Positions 17,188 to 25,544 of a DNA stretch of 46,969 nucleotides are shown one piece after another. The stretch's first letter is position 1; each line of letters opens with the position of its first letter. Both the position numbers and the translations under genes were made by a program. The stretch is from Pseudomonadota bacterium (GTDB lineage Bacteria; Pseudomonadota; Alphaproteobacteria; Rhizobiales; Xanthobacteraceae), in assembly GCA_016195095.1 (NCBI GenBank), contig JACQAE010000049.1, forward strand, positions 1 to 46,969. The letters are read 5' to 3'. The notes under the pieces were generated by a model. That model saw nothing but the letters and a program-made list of their open reading frames with translations. It was not told the DNA's origin and made no database searches.

Positions 17188-17263
17188 TGGTGGAGCCGAG
17201 CGGGATCGAACCGCTGACCTCCTCATTGCGAACGAGGCGCTCTCCCAGCTGAGCTACGGCCCC
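17188..17263 (-). tRNA. tRNA-Ala (anticodon CGC)
   Basis: The reverse strand folds as a full cloverleaf: acceptor GGGGCCG paired with CGGCTCC (one G-U), D arm GCTCAGCTGGGAGAGC, anticodon stem CCTCG/TGAGG with a G-U pair and loop TTCGCAA, giving anticodon CGC (plus-strand 17228-17230), variable loop AGGTC, and T arm with GGTTCGATCCC. CCA is encoded at 17188-17190. It reads the GCG codon, which is frequent in this GC-rich DNA. Confidence 0.96.
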
Positions 17264-17315
17264 GCCGATCCAGGCCTGGCAACACGTATTGCCACAGCAG
17301 CAGGCGAGACGACGC

Positions 17316-17344
17316 CATTTAGGGCGCACCTTGAGCGCTGTCAA
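17316..17344 (-). promoter_or_regulatory. sigma-70-type promoter of tRNA-Ala
   Basis: On the minus strand TTGACA (17344-17339), a 17-nt spacer and TAAATG (17321-17316). The start of transcription would fall near 17309, about 46 nt before the mature tRNA 5' end. The -35 is perfect; the -10 matches only partly. Confidence 0.6.
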
Positions 17345-17432
17345 GACAATGCCCCGGTCGGTTGCGTTGGCCAAGCGGCCGCGTCGATCAAGCCCTTGCA
17401 AAATTGCCGGATTGGGCACATTTTCAGCCGCG

Positions 17433-18317
17433 ATGGTGACGCTGTCCCGCGACTATCTGATCCGCCCGAACCCGGCCGACCCGCGCCTAACCGAACGTGT
17501 ATCCGGCATCGATCATACCGGTGCCGCGGTGACGACGTCGGTCACCGTCGAGCGGGCGCTCACGATATTCCTCAACAGTCAGGAAATCGTCACCGCGATG
17601 ACGATCAATGACTATCCGGAATTTCTCGCGCTCGGCTACCTGCTCAATCAGAACATGCTGCGGCCCGACGACGTGGTCACCAGTGTCGATTACGACGCGG
17701 ACGTTTCCGTCATTGTCGTGCGCACGCAACGCGCGACCAATTACGAGGAAAAGCTGCGCAAGAAGGTTCAGACCTCCGGCTGCGCGCAGGGCACGGTGTT
17801 CGGCGACCTCATGGACGTGATCGAGCAGGCAAGGCTGCCCGACGCGCAACTGCGTACGTCGTGGCTCTATGCGCTCACGCGCAGGATCAACACGACACCG
17901 TCGCTTTACCTGGAGGCGGGCGCCATCCACGGCTGCGTTCTCGCGCATGAGGACGTGCCGCTCGTCTACATGGAGGACGTCGGCCGCCATAACGCCGTCG
18001 ACAAGATCGCCGGATGGATGTTGCGCAATCACGTCGCGGCGCATGACAAGATTTTCTACACCACCGGCCGTCTCACCTCCGAGATGGTGATCAAGGCGGT
18101 GCGCATGGAAATTCCCATTCTTGTGTCGCGGTCTGGCTTCACCGCCTGGGGCGTGGAACTTGCGCGCAAGGCCAATCTGACACTGATCGGTCGCGCGCGT
18201 GGCAAGCGCTTCGTCGCGCTCGCCGGCGAGGATCGCATCGTCTTCGACCACGACCCCGACGCGGTGGAAGAGGAAAGCACCAAGCTAAGACGCAAGGCCG
18301 CGGTAAACGACGACTGA
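17433..18317 (+). CDS. fdhD: formate dehydrogenase accessory sulfurtransferase FdhD
   Basis: A 294-residue protein of the FdhD/NarQ family. It transfers sulfur from the cysteine desulfurase to the molybdenum cofactor of formate dehydrogenase. The persulfide loop reads TSGCAQGTVFG with a single Cys117, where the E. coli protein has a CxxC pair; a single Cys is common in other FdhD proteins. MEDVGRHNAVDKIAGW (a strongly conserved core) and FYTTGRLTSEMVIKA are intact. The ATG at 17433 fits the family N-terminus; the open frame upstream overlaps the tRNA promoter and is not coding. No formate dehydrogenase subunit lies in the window, so its partner is elsewhere. Confidence 0.93.
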   Translation: MVTLSRDYLIRPNPADPRLTERVSGIDHTGAAVTTSVTVERALTIFLNSQEIVTAMTINDYPEFLALGYLLNQNMLRPDDVVTSVDYDADVSVIVVRTQRATNYEEKLRKKVQTSGCAQGTVFGDLMDVIEQARLPDAQLRTSWLYALTRRINTTPSLYLEAGAIHGCVLAHEDVPLVYMEDVGRHNAVDKIAGWMLRNHVAAHDKIFYTTGRLTSEMVIKAVRMEIPILVSRSGFTAWGVELARKANLTLIGRARGKRFVALAGEDRIVFDHDPDAVEEESTKLRRKAAVNDD

Positions 18318-18346
18318 GACCACGGCGTTGGCCGCTCACCCCCGCG

Positions 18347-18362
18347 CGTCACCCTTGTGACG
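18347..18362. terminator. hairpin between convergent genes fdhD and the aspartate dehydrogenase
   Basis: CGTCACCCTTGTGACG has a perfect 6-bp stem with a CCTT loop, placed 30 bases past the fdhD stop and about 97 before the stop of the facing gene. There is no T-run, so it is only a candidate two-way terminator. Confidence 0.3.
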
Positions 18363-18458
18363 GCGGTAGCGACGCAAAATCAAGCGCGCGCAAAGGGGCA
18401 TTGCGGCGCGGCAGTTGGCAGGCACCGCGCGTTGCCGCCGAGTATCTCCGAGCGCCGC

Positions 18459-19265
18459 TCAGGTTCCCACCCGCAGCGGCGCGCGCAACTTGCGCAGCGC
18501 CGCGATCACCGACAGCGCGACGATCTTGCCGGTCTTGGGATTTTGCGACGGCACGTTCTCGATCGACAACGAAAAGCGCGCCGAATCGGCCTCCACCTCG
18601 ATCGTGTGGCAATTGCGCGTGACCTGCGGATCCGCCCAGATGTCGATCATGGTGCGGTCGGGACCGATTCCGGCGAGTGATAGGGCTGCGGCGACGTTCA
18701 CATTGGCGGGAAACCCCGCCGCCGCCTCGCGCGCGCTTCCGCTGAACACGCGTTTGGCTTCATTCAGGCCGGTGACAGAAATGTTATTGCGCACCAGGTA
18801 GGGCGCGCCGGCAAGGCCGTGCGGTGGCTTGCGCGTCGTCATGCGCACGGAATGAATGGCGCCCTGCGCGGCGGCCGTGACGGCGTCAAGCCCGAGCAAG
18901 GCGCCGGTCGGAACCATGATATGTCCGCCACTCTTGCGCGCGAGATCGATCAGATCGGTGCGCCCCAGAAGCGCGCCGCAACTAAGAACCATCACGTCTT
19001 TGCCGGCGGCGAGCATCGGCCGGCAGATGCGCTCGAGCAATGCGGCTGGCGCGCACTCGACCGCAATGTCGGCACGGGTGGGAAATTCCTCGACCTCGAC
19101 CAGGGGGCAAACGATCCCTTCGTCATCGAGCCAAGCGCGCGCCTTGGCCGCGTTGCCGGCCGCGGCGCAGGCAAGTTCCAGTCCGGGCATATCGGAGGCA
19201 AGCGCGCGGGCAAGCACGCGCCCAATGGCGCCAAGACCACCTATTGCGACGCGTATCGGGGCCAT
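18459..19265 (-). CDS. aspartate dehydrogenase-like NAD(P) oxidoreductase
   Basis: A 268-residue protein of the NadX/L-aspartate dehydrogenase type. An N-terminal Rossmann fold with GGLGAIG (9-15) is followed by the family's domain, including the PTGALLGLDAV loop and the catalytic-His region NCHTIEVE. These enzymes oxidise L-aspartate to iminoaspartate, which feeds NAD synthesis, or act in amino-acid breakdown; nadA/nadC are not adjacent here. It is divergent from a Bug-type binding protein 119 nt away, an arrangement often seen for catabolic forms. A related imine-forming dehydrogenase is possible. Confidence 0.8.
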   Translation of the reverse strand: MAPIRVAIGGLGAIGRVLARALASDMPGLELACAAAGNAAKARAWLDDEGIVCPLVEVEEFPTRADIAVECAPAALLERICRPMLAAGKDVMVLSCGALLGRTDLIDLARKSGGHIMVPTGALLGLDAVTAAAQGAIHSVRMTTRKPPHGLAGAPYLVRNNISVTGLNEAKRVFSGSAREAAAGFPANVNVAAALSLAGIGPDRTMIDIWADPQVTRNCHTIEVEADSARFSLSIENVPSQNPKTGKIVALSVIAALRKLRAPLRVGT

Positions 19266-19384
19266 CCGCGCGGTTCCTTCGTGCTTTCGGCGTTGCTCAT
19301 ACGCCGCGCCTGGCGCGGTCGCAAGCGCGGCTTGACCGTGGCGGCACCTTGCGACAATGCTGTCGCCAACCCGGGAGGATGCAG

Positions 19385-20368
19385 ATGTTCAAGAATAAGC
19401 ATTATGTCATTCTGGCCGCGATCGTGGCGGCTGGCGCGGCCGGTTCGGCGACGGCACAGGACTATCCGACGCGGCCTTTGACCATGGTCATTCCGTTCGC
19501 CGCCGGCGGTCCGACCGACGTGCTCGGGCGGCTCGTCGGCGCGCGCATGAGCGAGATTCTCAAGCAGCAAGTCGTCATCGAGAACGTCGGCGGCGCCGGC
19601 GGCATGACCGGGTCGGCGCGCGTCGCCGCCGCCGCGCCCGATGGCTACACGTTCGGCATCGCAACGGTGGGAACCCACGCCCAGGGCCAGACCCTATACA
19701 AGCGGCCGTTGTATAATTCGGTAACCGACTTCACGCCGGTCGCCTTGCTCGCCGAGGTTCCCATTGTCCTGGTCGCGCGCAAGGATTTGCCGGCAAACGA
19801 CTTCAAGGAATTTGTTGCCTACGCCAAGGCAAACCAGAACAAGATGCAGTTCGGCTCCGCCGGCGCCGGCTCGGCGACGCATATGGGTTGCGTCCTGCTC
19901 AACTACATTATCGGCACCAACATCACGCATATCCCCTATCGAGGAACGGGCCCAGCCATGCAGGACTTGCACGCGGGTCGCATCGATTTCCTGTGCGAAG
20001 TCATCACGACAGCCAAACCGCAGATCGACGGCGGCAAGGTCAAGGCGCTGGCGATTTTCGACGCCAAGCGTTCGCCTGCGCTGCCCGATCTGCCGACGGC
20101 GCAGGAGCAAGGCACGGCCAATCTCGAAGCCTATACCTGGAACGCGATATTCATGCCCAAGGGGGCGCCGGCGGCGGCCGTCAACAAGATCAATGCCACC
20201 GCCGTGGAAGCGCTCAAGTCACCTTTGGTGAGCGACCGATTGGAGGGCCTGGGGGCGCGCATCGTCCCCGACGATCGGGCGACACCACAATATCTTGGCC
20301 AGTTCCTCAAGGACGAGATCGCCAAATGGGCGGCGCCGATCAAGGCGGCGGGCGTGGTCGTGGAGTGA
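19385..20368 (+). CDS. tripartite tricarboxylate-type (Bug/TctC) substrate-binding protein
   Basis: A 327-residue periplasmic protein: signal peptide (cleavage near ATAQ, residue 24), then DYPTRPLTMVIPFAAGGPTD, the Bug family opening, and the APDGYTFGIATVGTHA and GSAGAGSATHMG binding loops. Bug receptors take up carboxylates such as aspartate, citrate, nicotinate or aromatic acids, and many work without an adjacent TctAB pair, as here. Two ATGs are in frame (19379, 19385); I take the second because GGGAGG at 19373-19378 is better spaced from it. It is divergent from the aspartate-dehydrogenase gene, so a C4 amino acid or keto acid is a guess for the ligand. Confidence 0.9.
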   Translation: MFKNKHYVILAAIVAAGAAGSATAQDYPTRPLTMVIPFAAGGPTDVLGRLVGARMSEILKQQVVIENVGGAGGMTGSARVAAAAPDGYTFGIATVGTHAQGQTLYKRPLYNSVTDFTPVALLAEVPIVLVARKDLPANDFKEFVAYAKANQNKMQFGSAGAGSATHMGCVLLNYIIGTNITHIPYRGTGPAMQDLHAGRIDFLCEVITTAKPQIDGGKVKALAIFDAKRSPALPDLPTAQEQGTANLEAYTWNAIFMPKGAPAAAVNKINATAVEALKSPLVSDRLEGLGARIVPDDRATPQYLGQFLKDEIAKWAAPIKAAGVVVE

Positions 20369-20482
20369 CCGTCGCCCGCGCGTGCGGCGGTGACGCCAAT
20401 AGCACCTGGCACGATGCCGGTGCGGTGACGCGCGCGCGAGGCGCGCGGGTATGGACCTTGATCCGGCCACGGGCAGCGCCGA

Positions 20483-21730
20483 CTATTTTTCGGCGCGGCT
20501 GGCGGCGACATCCGCGACCGAGAAGCCCGCGATGCGCTTGTAGTTATCCGAAAGCGCGCGCAATTCCTGCTGCGTGATGTATTTGCCGAGATCGTCGAAC
20601 GGTCGGTCGCCGACGAGTTCCTCGACCTTGATGTTGAGGAAGTCGGGAGGGTGCTCTCGATTTGTGCGCACGATCTTCGCGGTCGGTTCGAGGCGCGCCG
20701 CCTCGTAGGCCTTGAGCGCGCCGGCGCGGTCGCGATCGGAGGCCAGGCAATCGGCCAGCACCCGGGCATCGATCGTGGCCTGCGCCGCGCCGTTCGATCC
20801 GCGCGGATACATCGGGTGCGCCGCGTCGCCGGCGAAAGTGACGCAACCGAACGACCATTGCGCGACCGGGTCCTTGTCGACCATCGGATATTTGAGAACC
20901 TGTTCGGCGTTTTCGATCAGCGAAGCGACATCGAGCCAGTCGAAGCGCCAATCCTTGTAAATCGGAAAAAAATCCGCCATGTCGCCCGGACGGTTCCAGT
21001 CATTCTTCTCGAAGCTCTCCTGCTTGATCTCGGCCATCCAGTTGATCAATTGCCCGCCGTCGTCGTCGGCCGCGGCGATGATCGGATAGATCACAATCTT
21101 GCCGGTCAGGATCGAGCCCGTGCGGGTATAGCTTTGGCCGGTGAGGAACGGCTTGCGCCGCGTGACGCCGCGCCAGGTGTTGATGCCGGCGAACGCTACC
21201 GTCTCGTCGGGATAGAATTGGCGGCGCACGAGCGAATTGACGCCGTCGCAGGCAATCACCGCTTCCGCGCGCATCGGCGGTAATGTGGCGCCCGTCGTCG
21301 TGTGGCGCAAATGCACGACGGCTCCGGTTTCGTCCTGTTCAACGGCGACGCATTCGCGGTCGGTGAGGATGCGCTCCGGGCCAAGCCGCGCCAATGCCGC
21401 ATTAAAGAGGATGACGTGCAAGCGGCCGCGATGGATCATCACTTCCGGATGGTCGTATCCGGCATGGCGCCCGCGCGGCTCCTTGTAGATCAGTTGGCCG
21501 AAACGGTTGAAGAAGCAGCTTTCCAACGTTTCGACGCCGGCGCCGCGCAAAGCCTCGGCAACCCCAAGGGCGGCGAATTCACGCATCGCATGCGGAAGAA
21601 GGGTAATCCCCACGCCAAGTTCGCGCACCTCCGCTGCGCGTTCGAGCACATGGCAGTCGATTCCGCGCTGATGCAGATTCATGGCGAGCGCCAGGCCGCT
21701 GACGCCGCCGCCGATGATCGCAATGGTCAT
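20483..21730 (-). CDS. FAD-dependent monooxygenase, salicylate/3-hydroxybenzoate hydroxylase type
   Basis: A 415-residue class A flavin monooxygenase. GGGVSG (7-12) with Glu30 binds the ADP part of FAD, a DG motif lies in ACDGVNSLVRRQFYP, and the GD motif is in FAGDAAHPMYPRGSNGAAQ. These enzymes use NAD(P)H and oxygen to hydroxylate aromatic rings or related heterocycles. The long middle part (about 180-290) contains NWMAEIKQE, seen in the salicylate-hydroxylase-like branch. The ATG at 21730 places the Rossmann fold at the N-terminus. It converges with the Bug gene and is divergent from the YbhN-like gene; the substrate is unknown. Confidence 0.87.
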   Translation of the reverse strand: MTIAIIGGGVSGLALAMNLHQRGIDCHVLERAAEVRELGVGITLLPHAMREFAALGVAEALRGAGVETLESCFFNRFGQLIYKEPRGRHAGYDHPEVMIHRGRLHVILFNAALARLGPERILTDRECVAVEQDETGAVVHLRHTTTGATLPPMRAEAVIACDGVNSLVRRQFYPDETVAFAGINTWRGVTRRKPFLTGQSYTRTGSILTGKIVIYPIIAAADDDGGQLINWMAEIKQESFEKNDWNRPGDMADFFPIYKDWRFDWLDVASLIENAEQVLKYPMVDKDPVAQWSFGCVTFAGDAAHPMYPRGSNGAAQATIDARVLADCLASDRDRAGALKAYEAARLEPTAKIVRTNREHPPDFLNIKVEELVGDRPFDDLGKYITQQELRALSDNYKRIAGFSVADVAASRAEK

Positions 21731-22074
21731 GGTCTCGCAATTCCCACTTGCTGGCGGCCTTGCGCATATGGCGCAGCCGCGGTCGTCAATCGACCGGCAA
21801 AGCCGCGCTACCGCAAAGAAGGCCACGGCGCCACCCGAACGCGGTGAAACGGAAAGCGCCAACACCGGCGCAAGGCTACCGCGCGCTGCCGCCAGCGGTC
21901 AAAGCATTGCGGCACGCGGTTGACCGGGGGCGTTCCGCCGGCCACGGAATGCGCCAACGCCGCCACGCGGCCTCTCGCGCGCGTCACCTCATTCTGCTAG
22001 GAGAACCACGTTCGCGAGGATGGCCGGCGACGCGCCATGTTTGCGAGACCGACGGTTTTGCCACCTGGGCGGCG
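21731..22074. other. intergenic region, no gene seen
   Basis: 344 bases between the divergent monooxygenase and YbhN-like genes. The plus frame of the latter remains open back to 21748, but the translated stretch is Arg/Ala rich with no family resemblance. I see no clear promoter or RNA. Confidence 0.5.
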
Positions 22075-23154
22075 ATGTTCCAGGAAAAGATCGGGCCGAA
22101 GTCCAATCTGGAGCGATGGATGATCGAACGGTTGCGCGCGGCGGCGCGCGTTTTGGACCGCAGCGTCGGCTGGCACCGCGTCGGATTCATCATCAGCATC
22201 TCCATCATCGCCATAGCTGCGTTGGTTCTTTACCGGACGCTGCGGGGAATCGACGTCGATGAAATCATTGCGGCATTGAAAGCGATATATGTGCGCGATA
22301 TCGCCATCGCCGCAACATTTGTCGCCACCGGATATTTCACGCTGACGTTTTACGACTATTTTGCGCTGCGCACGATCGGGCGCGACGACGTGCCCTACCG
22401 TACCGCCGCGCTTGGCGGTTTCACCAGCTATTCCATCGGCCACAATATCGGCGCCAGCGCCTTTACCGGTGGCGCGGTGCGCTACCACGTCTACGCGGCC
22501 AGCGGCTTATCGGCAATCGAAGTCGCCAAGGTATGCTTTGTCGCCGGCCTAACTTTCTGGCTTGGCAACGCGACGGTTCTTGGACTTGGCATTTTGTACG
22601 CGCCGGCGGCGGCGAGCACGATCGACCAGCTGCCGCCCTGGCTCAACCGCATATTCGCCTTGGCCATTATCGCGGTGCTCATATCTTATGTCGCCTGGGT
22701 CTGGCGGGTGCCGCGCGTCGTCGGGCGCAACAATTGGGAGGTGACGCTGCCCAACGGGCCGTCCACCTTGCTCCAGATCGCGATCGGCATCGTCGACCTC
22801 GCCTGTTGCGCGGCGGCGATGTACCTTTTGGTGCCCGATGAGCCGCATATCGGCTTTGTTACGCTTGCCGTGGTGTTCGTGTCTGCAACATTACTCGGCT
22901 TCGCCAGTCACTCCCCCGGCGGACTTGGCGTCTTTGACGCCGCGATGCTCGTAGCGCTGTGGCAACTCGACAAGGAGGAACTGATCGCGGGATTGCTGGT
23001 ATTTCGCCTGCTCTATTACATCGTTCCGTTTGTGCTGGCGCTGACCGTCCTTGGATTGCGCGAAATATTTCTTGGCTCCCGGCAGGTGCAGCGCGACATC
23101 GGGATCGATCCGCGGCGCGAGTTGTCGCGACGTCTCGACGATGAAAAACATTAG
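22075..23154 (+). CDS. YbhN/UPF0104-like integral membrane protein (LPG synthase flippase fold)
   Basis: A 359-residue protein with about eight hydrophobic helices from residue 40 to 335. It matches the lysylphosphatidylglycerol synthase transmembrane family by the stretch FTGGAVRYHVYAASGLS and the FASHSPGGLGVFDAAMLVAL core (R-x-x-x-x loop and PGGLG-x-x-(E/D)). There is no MprF-like cytoplasmic transferase domain, so it resembles stand-alone YbhN proteins, whose cargo may be a lipid. The ATG at 22075 is chosen because the hydrophilic start fits; an ATG at 22120 is possible. The IS remnant starts within 10 bases of its stop. Confidence 0.83.
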   Translation: MFQEKIGPKSNLERWMIERLRAAARVLDRSVGWHRVGFIISISIIAIAALVLYRTLRGIDVDEIIAALKAIYVRDIAIAATFVATGYFTLTFYDYFALRTIGRDDVPYRTAALGGFTSYSIGHNIGASAFTGGAVRYHVYAASGLSAIEVAKVCFVAGLTFWLGNATVLGLGILYAPAAASTIDQLPPWLNRIFALAIIAVLISYVAWVWRVPRVVGRNNWEVTLPNGPSTLLQIAIGIVDLACCAAAMYLLVPDEPHIGFVTLAVVFVSATLLGFASHSPGGLGVFDAAMLVALWQLDKEELIAGLLVFRLLYYIVPFVLALTVLGLREIFLGSRQVQRDIGIDPRRELSRRLDDEKH

Positions 23155-23163
23155 GGTCAGGCC

Positions 23164-23545
23164 TTAATTGATCCTCCAAGTGAGTGCGGCTGCCAAGAGG
23201 ATTGCTGGGCGATCGATGTCGGCTCGCTTGTCGCATCGTGTCGCGACGCGCCCCAACTCGTTAGGGCGGCAGAACTTGCGCGCAATCAGATTGCGGCCCT
23301 TGTCGGCCTTGGCGTCGTACGTGTGCGGATGCCTGCAGGTTGGACGGGGCGGGATCGCCGCCTTTACCCCGCGCTCCGCCAATCGATTCCGCAGGCTGTT
23401 GGCATCGTAGGCCCTATCGGCCAGCAGCGCCGGGGCGGAGGAACCGTTGGGAGCAGATCGCGCGCGGCCGGCAGATCGTGGCCATTGCCCGGAGTGATCA
23501 AAAAAGCAACCGGCGCCCGCGATGGAGCCCCTATCGAGCACGGAC
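23164..23545 (-). pseudogene. IS5-family transposase remnant (C-terminal part, frameshifted)
   Basis: Minus-strand frames give FLITPGNGHDLPAARDLL (about 23513-23450) and then, in another frame, LADRAYDANSLRNRLAERG to the stop at 23164. Together they match the DDE region to the end of an IS5/IS427-type transposase. The N-terminal half is missing, a frameshift lies near 23440, and the position of the last acidic residue (LIE-x-x-F in active copies) reads LIARKF, so it cannot be active. It lies right after the YbhN-like gene, and its truncated side meets the palindromic repeat at 23551. It is a scar of an old insertion. Confidence 0.82.
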
Positions 23546-23550
23546 CCCCC

Positions 23551-23697
23551 AGCATGATCCCGAAAAGTGGAAACCGGATTTTGGAAAAAATCATGCTCGA
23601 ACAAAGTGCTTGCGCGCTTCCCGTTTCACGGGAATCGGAAAGCGCTCGATCTACTTTCGCTCTGTCGCATATTCTGCGGCAAACCGGTTCCCACTAC
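23551..23697. repeat. dispersed palindromic repeat element, single copy
   Basis: The element opens with ATGATCCCGAAAAGTGG, has a stem TTCCCGT/ACGGGAA (loop TTC) at 23618-23634 and ends with AAACCGGTTCCCACT. The same opening begins each unit of the tandem array at the right end of the window, while the rest differs. Such elements are common between genes in Bradyrhizobium and Rhodopseudomonas relatives. It lies between the IS remnant and the rmuC stop. Confidence 0.75.
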
Positions 23698-23710
23698 GGC
23701 GGAAAATGCC

Positions 23711-24904
23711 CTAGGCGCCAGCCGCGAGCTTTTGCGTCAGCGGCACGGGAATGGCGGTACGCGCCTCGCGCGGCGTCTCCTCGCCATCGAACTCGAGCGC
23801 CTCGATGCGACCGGCACGCCTGGCGATCCGGTCGGCCGACACGAGAATCTGGTTGAGGTCGTCCGAGGCTTGCCCGAAATGCCGTTGCAGGTTGAGCACC
23901 CGCTCGCGCAGGCGTCCGAGATCGTCGCCCAAGTATCCGACTTCCGCGCGGATTGTGTGCGCGGCCTCGCGCATGCGCGAATCCTTGAGGATCTGCTGCA
24001 TGACCTGGATCGCCAGCATCAGGAGCGAGGGAGAGACCAGCACAACCTGCGCGCGATAGGCCTTTTGGATGACGTCGTCAAACCCGTCATGCAGATCGGC
24101 AAAGACGGATTCCGACGGCACGAACATCAGCGCCAGGTCCTGCGTCTCGCCGGCGATGAGGTAGCGTTCGGCAATATCCGTCACGTGACGATGAATGTCG
24201 TGGCGCAAGCGCTGGCCGGCGGCTTTCTTCTCGTCTTCGTTCGCCGCCGACCGATAGGCCGTCACCGCCTCGAGCGGAAACTTGGCGTCGATGACGAGCG
24301 GGCGCTCATCGGTCGGCAGAAAGACCACGCAATCGGGCCGTTTGGCGTTGGAGAGCGTGTACTGGAAGGCGTAGGCGCCGATCGGTAGGCCGTCCTGCAC
24401 GATTGCTTCCATCCGCGCCTGGCCGAAGGCGCCGCGCGCCTGCTTGTTGCCGAGCACGTCGCGAAGGTTCGTCACCTGCGCACCTAATTCGGCGATATTC
24501 TTCTGCGCGTGGTCGATGACGGAAATCCGCTCATAAAGATGGCGCAGACTCTCGACCGTTTGGCGGCTCGCCGCCTCCATCGACTGCCCGAGGCGATGGC
24601 TCACCGAATCAAGCCGTTCGCCGACGCTGCGGGCGAATTCGGTCTGCCGTCCCGCCAGCACCTCGCCCATGGCATGCAGCCGGCCGGCCGTTTCGGCCTG
24701 GATATGCGTCAATTCGGCCATGCGATGCTCGATGTCTTCAGCGCGAACGCCATGGCGCGCGGCGTCGAATGCGTGCGCCCGCGCCGATTGCAAAAGCGTC
24801 ACCGCGATCACGATCAGTCCGGCCAGAATGAACGCGGCAGCCAGGATCAGCGTCTCGCCGACGTTGAAATTCAGATTGCCGATGGCAACAAGGGGTTCGC
24901 CCAT
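23711..24904 (-). CDS. rmuC: DNA recombination protein RmuC
   Basis: A 397-residue protein with an N-terminal membrane helix (about 18-39), a long coiled coil (about 45-140) and the RmuC nuclease-like domain (about 150-350; GAYAFQYTLSN, VVFLPTDERPLVIDAKFPLEA, LALMFVPSESVFADL). The D-A-K triad of PD-(D/E)XK folds is visible in VIDAKFP. RmuC limits recombination between inverted repeats in E. coli. It is divergent from def, the usual neighbour in this order. Its stop lies 14 bases from the palindromic element. Confidence 0.92.
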   Translation of the reverse strand: MGEPLVAIGNLNFNVGETLILAAAFILAGLIVIAVTLLQSARAHAFDAARHGVRAEDIEHRMAELTHIQAETAGRLHAMGEVLAGRQTEFARSVGERLDSVSHRLGQSMEAASRQTVESLRHLYERISVIDHAQKNIAELGAQVTNLRDVLGNKQARGAFGQARMEAIVQDGLPIGAYAFQYTLSNAKRPDCVVFLPTDERPLVIDAKFPLEAVTAYRSAANEDEKKAAGQRLRHDIHRHVTDIAERYLIAGETQDLALMFVPSESVFADLHDGFDDVIQKAYRAQVVLVSPSLLMLAIQVMQQILKDSRMREAAHTIRAEVGYLGDDLGRLRERVLNLQRHFGQASDDLNQILVSADRIARRAGRIEALEFDGEETPREARTAIPVPLTQKLAAGA

Positions 24905-24986
24905 GCAGATATTCTAAATGATTCGCGGCGTTTCTGGAACAAAATGCGAACAAGATGTAGCGACGCACCGCTATGCGGCGATCCCA

Positions 24987-25015
24987 TTGATTTGGCAAGA
25001 GCAATTGCTTAAATC
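24987..25015 (+). promoter_or_regulatory. possible promoter of def-fmt-truA
   Basis: TTGATT, a 17-nt spacer and TAAATC. If used, transcription would start within a few bases of the def ATG at 25024, giving a leaderless or nearly leaderless message. Both boxes are only fair matches. Confidence 0.3.
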
Positions 25016-25023
25016 GCGGACTC

Positions 25024-25539
25024 ATGGCGCGGCGCGACATCATCATCCTTCCCGACCGGCGGCTGCGGCAGAAATCGGAGCCGGTGGCGCGCATCACCGC
25101 TGACATCAGGGCGCTGGTGGAGGATATGCTCGAGGCCATGTACGACGCGCCGGGCATCGGGTTGGCGGCGATCCAAGTCGGGGTGGCCAAGCGCGTCGTC
25201 ACCATCGACGTGTCCAAGAACGATGACGAAAAATGCCCACAGGTATTCATCAACCCGGAAATCGTCGCGCGTTCGGCGGAAATGTCGGTCTACGAGGAGG
25301 GCTGCCTGTCGATCCCGGATGTGCATGAGGATGTCGAGCGGCCCGCCGCGGTGACGGTGAGCTATCGCGACCTTGAGGGCAAGACGCGCAGCATCGAGGC
25401 CGACGGTCTATTGGCGACCTGCCTGCAGCACGAGATCGACCACCTCAACGGCGTGTTGTTCATCGACCATATTTCCAAGCTCAAGCGCGACCGCATCGTC
25501 AAGAAGTTCACCAAGGCCGCCAAGCGGGCGGCGGAGTAA
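25024..25539 (+). CDS. def: peptide deformylase
   Basis: A 171-residue metalloenzyme that removes the formyl group from new proteins. All three motifs are intact: GIGLAA (44-49), EEGCLS with the metal ligand Cys94, and the HEIDH helix with ligands His136 and His140 and catalytic Glu137. The length is normal for a type I enzyme. It is followed by fmt and truA on the same strand at short spacing, the usual operon. No purine-rich ribosome site precedes the ATG, in line with the possible leaderless start. Confidence 0.97.
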   Translation: MARRDIIILPDRRLRQKSEPVARITADIRALVEDMLEAMYDAPGIGLAAIQVGVAKRVVTIDVSKNDDEKCPQVFINPEIVARSAEMSVYEEGCLSIPDVHEDVERPAAVTVSYRDLEGKTRSIEADGLLATCLQHEIDHLNGVLFIDHISKLKRDRIVKKFTKAAKRAAE

Positions 25540-25544
25540 CGCTC

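Noticed and set aside
17264-17432. A molybdenum-cofactor riboswitch upstream of fdhD
   Set aside because: The stretch is accounted for by the tRNA promoter on the other strand, and I could not find the conserved stems of such a riboswitch.
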